The notes beneath the pieces are model-generated. The model was not told the DNA's origin, ran no database searches, and was given only the letters and a program-made list of their open reading frames with translations. Positions 61,657-64,000 of a DNA stretch of 64,000 nucleotides are shown here, in pieces; within the stretch, counting starts at the first letter, position 1, and each line of letters begins with the position of its first letter. Source of the DNA: an uncultured Sphingomonadales bacterium (GTDB lineage: Bacteria > Pseudomonadota > Alphaproteobacteria > Sphingomonadales > Sphingomonadaceae); NCBI GenBank assembly GCA_903832325.1, contig CAILBC010000020.1:1-64000 (forward strand), written 5' to 3'. A program made the translations under genes and the position numbers.

Positions 61657-62376
61657 ATGACCCATACCCGCACCGCGATCCATCACCGCAGGACCACTGC
61701 CCGCCTTGCACTGGCGGCCTGTCTGGCGCTGCCAGCGACCCCGGCGCTTGCCGATGATGCCCCGGCAACCCATTGGCAATTCAAGCTGTTGGCAACCGCC
61801 GTCATTCCCGACGGCAAAATCAGCGAAATCAAGGCAATCGATCCGTCGCTGGCGGGCCTCGCGCCCTTTGCCGCACCGCAAAGCTATGCCGGCAACGCCG
61901 TCACGCCGACCATCGCGATCGAATATTTCGTGACCAAAGACATCTCGGTGGAAACCATCGCCGGCCTTACATCGCACCATGTCAATGGCAGCGGATCGCT
62001 TGCGGGAACCAATCTGGTCAATCACATCCAGATCATCCCGGCCACGCTGACGGTCAAATACCATCTGCCGCTCGGCCCGATCAAACCTTATGTCGGGGTC
62101 GGTCCGTCACTCTTTCTGGTGATGGGCAGCCGGCCGGGCGATACCGCCACCGCGCTGGGCGTGACCAGCACATCGCTGTCGAGCAATCTGGGCGTTGCAG
62201 CGCAGGCGGGCATCGACATTCCGATTCCGAAGACGCCGTTCGGCCTCAGCCTCGATGCCAAGAAATACTGGATGGGCACGACCGCGCATTTCCATGCCGG
62301 CACCGCCGAAGTGCTGACCACGCGGCACAAGCTTGATCCCTGGGTGCTCAGCGCCGGCGTCGCCTATCGCTTCTGA
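61657..62376 (+). CDS. ompW: OmpW-family outer-membrane protein
   Basis: A 239-residue eight-strand barrel with a signal peptide (TTARLALAACLALPATPALA), HWQFKLLATAVIPDG, the conserved PYVGVGPSLFLV and a C-terminal VAYRF. Outer-membrane channel for small hydrophobic molecules. It is next to the oxygen regulator and cco genes. A weak FNR-like sequence (TTGCGCTTCGTCAA, 61545-61558) is upstream. Confidence 0.9.
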   Translation: MTHTRTAIHHRRTTARLALAACLALPATPALADDAPATHWQFKLLATAVIPDGKISEIKAIDPSLAGLAPFAAPQSYAGNAVTPTIAIEYFVTKDISVETIAGLTSHHVNGSGSLAGTNLVNHIQIIPATLTVKYHLPLGPIKPYVGVGPSLFLVMGSRPGDTATALGVTSTSLSSNLGVAAQAGIDIPIPKTPFGLSLDAKKYWMGTTAHFHAGTAEVLTTRHKLDPWVLSAGVAYRF

Positions 62377-62441
62377 CCGTTTGGCCGGGTCGTTCCGCGA
62401 CGATCCGGCCGCCCCGGTTCCCCGGTACCACCCCCGGGGAA

Positions 62442-62492
62442 GGCGGGCGGACGGGGCCAGAGTCTGGGATCCTCTGCCCCGTTCCGCCCGCC
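62442..62492. terminator. GC-rich hairpin between ompW and fnr
   Basis: GGCGGGCGG (62442-62450) pairs with CCGCCCGCC (62484-62492), and the inner GGGGC/GCCCC blocks extend the stem. It sits between two convergent genes. There is no T-run, so it may be a weak terminator. Confidence 0.5.
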
Positions 62493-62524
62493 ACCTTGTT
62501 GAAAAACCCGTAATGCCTGGAAAT

Positions 62525-63220
62525 TCAGCCCGCGAGCGCGGCCAGCGCACCGCGATCGAGCACATCGACCTCACGCCGGGAAGGCAGGTCGATCACCCCG
62601 TCCTGTTTCAGCCGGGTGAACTGGCGGCTGACCGTTTCGATGGTCAGGCCCAGCACATCGGCCACCTGCTGGCGCGAAAATGGCAGGGTAAAGCGCTTTG
62701 CCGGGCGCCGCAGCGGCGCGCAGCCGGTTTCGCCAAAGCGATCGGACATGTCGAGCAGGAATGTCGCGATCTTTTCCGAAGCGGTCTTGCGCCCCAGCAG
62801 CATCATCCAGGCGCGCGTGCGGTCGAGTTCAGCCAGCGTGCGTTCCAGCAGCTTGTGTTCCAGTTCGGGGTGTTCGCGCGCAAAGCGGTCGAAATCGTTG
62901 CGCGCAAACACGCAGACCCGCGCATCGGTCAGTGCAACCACGCTCGCCCGGCTGGTCTGGCTGAACGGACGGCCGATGAAATCCGACGGATAGGCCACGC
63001 CGACAATCTGTTCCCGGCCATCTTCGGTCGATGTGGTCAGTTTCAGCACGCCGTCGATCACATTGGCGACCAGCAGCGAATCATCATCTTCCCAGATCAG
63101 CGATTCGCCCGCCGCGACCGTTCGGCGCCGGCCAATCGCGCTCAACGCCGCAATTTCGTGGTTATCGAGTGCCGAGCAGATCGCGCGATTGCGTACAACG
63201 CAGGTTTCACAAGCTGTCAT
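62525..63220 (-). CDS. Crp/Fnr-family oxygen-responsive regulator (FnrL type)
   Basis: A 231-residue regulator. N-terminal Cys4, Cys7 and Cys15 together with Cys103 are positioned to bind an oxygen-labile iron-sulfur cluster. A cyclic-nucleotide-fold domain follows, then an HTH with Glu195-Thr-Val-Ser198-Arg199, the E-xx-SR residues that read TTGAT half-sites. It should activate the cco operon through the box at 61430 when oxygen is low. Confidence 0.93.
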   Translation of the reverse strand: MTACETCVVRNRAICSALDNHEIAALSAIGRRRTVAAGESLIWEDDDSLLVANVIDGVLKLTTSTEDGREQIVGVAYPSDFIGRPFSQTSRASVVALTDARVCVFARNDFDRFAREHPELEHKLLERTLAELDRTRAWMMLLGRKTASEKIATFLLDMSDRFGETGCAPLRRPAKRFTLPFSRQQVADVLGLTIETVSRQFTRLKQDGVIDLPSRREVDVLDRGALAALAG

Positions 63221-63503
63221 AGGGGGCGATTACCAAATCCTGCACGAAACGACAATTCCGCGATGCACGAAGTTGACACAGATTTGCGCGGACCACGCAT
63301 GAGAAAATGGGCGGCCGGGAACTCCGACCGCCCGAGTTGGGGAGAAATCGGCGAAACAGGCATCGATCGAGGGTGGTGATCGGTTCCCGTTTCGTCACAG
63401 CCAGATGTCGCAGCAACGGGCGCGGCCAGCCTTGACGAATGTCAAATTGGCGGGAAAAAATTGCCATCATGCCGCATGGCAGAATGGTGCGGCGCAGGCC
63501 GCT

Positions 63504-63998
63504 TCAGGCGGGCAATTCGGCCAGATCGTGATACTGCCCGCCAAAGAACAGCAGCGGCGTGCCTGCATCGCGGCGGCCCAGCCCGGTTACCGCGCCGACC
63601 ACCAGAAAATGGTCGCCCACTTCGACCACGCGTTCGGTGGTGCAATCGATCCAGGCCATCGCGTTTTCCAGCAGCGGCTGACCCGACGGCGTGTGGCCAT
63701 GTGCCAGATCGGCAAACTTGTCATCGGCGCGCGCGGCAAAGCGGCGGCACAGATCAAGCTGGTCCGACCCCAGCACATTGACGCAGAACCCGCCGATCGG
63801 CGCAATGGCCGCCCACGACCGCGAACGCCTGTCGGGAAAAAAGCCGACCAGCGGCGGATCGAGCGATATCGAAGTGAACGACCCGATCACCAGCCCGTGG
63901 CGAACGCCCGCGGCATCAACCGCGGTAACCACCACCACACCTGTGGGATAAGCGCCAAGCACGCTGCGAAACAGGCCTGAATCGATCATTGCTGCCAT
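63504..63998 (-). CDS. Flavin reductase domain protein (two-component monooxygenase reductase type)
   Basis: A 164-residue flavin reductase with YPTGVVVVTA, GLVIGSFTSISLDPPLVGF and NVLGSDQLDLCRRFA, as in HpaC/HsaB. Such proteins supply FMNH2 or FADH2 to flavin-dependent monooxygenases. The start is at 63998 or 63989, at the window edge; upstream context is not visible. It is the only visible candidate reductase for the oxygenases at 7-22 kb, but a link is speculative. Confidence 0.87.
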   Translation of the reverse strand: MAAMIDSGLFRSVLGAYPTGVVVVTAVDAAGVRHGLVIGSFTSISLDPPLVGFFPDRRSRSWAAIAPIGGFCVNVLGSDQLDLCRRFAARADDKFADLAHGHTPSGQPLLENAMAWIDCTTERVVEVGDHFLVVGAVTGLGRRDAGTPLLFFGGQYHDLAELPA

Positions 63999-64000
63999 CC

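Noticed and set aside
63309..63333. GC-rich hairpin GGGCGG...CCGCCC in the 283-bp space between fnr and the flavin reductase
   Set aside because: No T-run and its distance from both genes is large; function not supportable. No gene was seen in this space.

Overview
The window is 64 kb of GC-rich chromosomal DNA from an alphaproteobacterium, most likely a sphingomonad (Sphingomonadales). The grounds are a TonB-dependent receptor inside a catabolic cluster, several acyl-CoA dehydrogenase-fold oxygenases, PQQ quinohaemoprotein dehydrogenases, a cbb3 oxidase operon controlled by an FNR/FixK-type regulator, and overall codon use. The genus is inference. The clear compositional exceptions are the stretch at about 22.4-24.1 kb and parts of 27.2-27.5 kb.

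Region 1 (0-22 kb) is a catabolic island for a hydrophobic substrate. The first block (0.9-5.5 kb) is a beta-oxidation-like set: acyl-CoA dehydrogenase, HSD10-like dehydrogenase, alpha-methylacyl-CoA racemase and two further short-chain dehydrogenases, with a TetR regulator on the left and a decayed aldehyde dehydrogenase on the right. The second block (6.3-21.9 kb) appears to be one regulon. It has a BetI-like TetR repressor, three paralogous acyl-CoA dehydrogenase-fold monooxygenases, a TonB receptor, two secreted PQQ/cytochrome c alcohol dehydrogenases, RidA and a glutathione S-transferase-like protein. It also has an 827-residue protein in which a 12-helix MFS transporter is fused directly to a complete CYP108-like cytochrome P450. 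A 16-bp palindrome, CATAYCANNTGRTATG, recurs in all four promoter regions of this block and nowhere else that I noticed. A terpenoid- or steroid-like substrate is plausible from the P450 and racemase types but not proven.

Region 2 (22.3-27.6 kb) is an acquired element: a complete type III restriction-modification pair (mod, res) with an AT-rich leader and an AT-rich core in mod. It lies beside tRNA-Ser(GGA) and a broken tyrosine-integrase N-terminus.

Region 3 (27.6-41.4 kb) is mostly housekeeping: cyclophilin, DUF1905, a CoA transferase, a ClC antiporter, bifunctional Rel/SpoT, a GT87-like membrane protein, GNAT, HemF, PdeM, translation initiation factor IF-3 (apparently starting at AUA), a K+ channel with RCK domain, and a beta-lactamase-fold hydrolase.

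Region 4 (41.5-48.1 kb) is a sulfide/persulfide locus. One tightly overlapping minus-strand operon encodes a persulfide-dioxygenase-like metallo-beta-lactamase protein, a split YeeE/YedE transporter, a DUF2892 protein, a TauE/SafE exporter and a cyanide-insensitive-type cytochrome bd with a 42-residue DUF2474 subunit. Divergent to it are a peroxiredoxin and a BigR/SqrR-like ArsR repressor, with a palindrome between.

Region 5 (48.1-64 kb) holds a divergent PEP-carboxylase-like protein, KDPG aldolase, hemN and a complete ccoNOQP-fixGHI-ccoS operon preceded by an FNR/FixK box. A Cys-rich small gene lies at the operon's end. OmpW, the Fnr-type regulator and a flavin reductase follow at the window edge.
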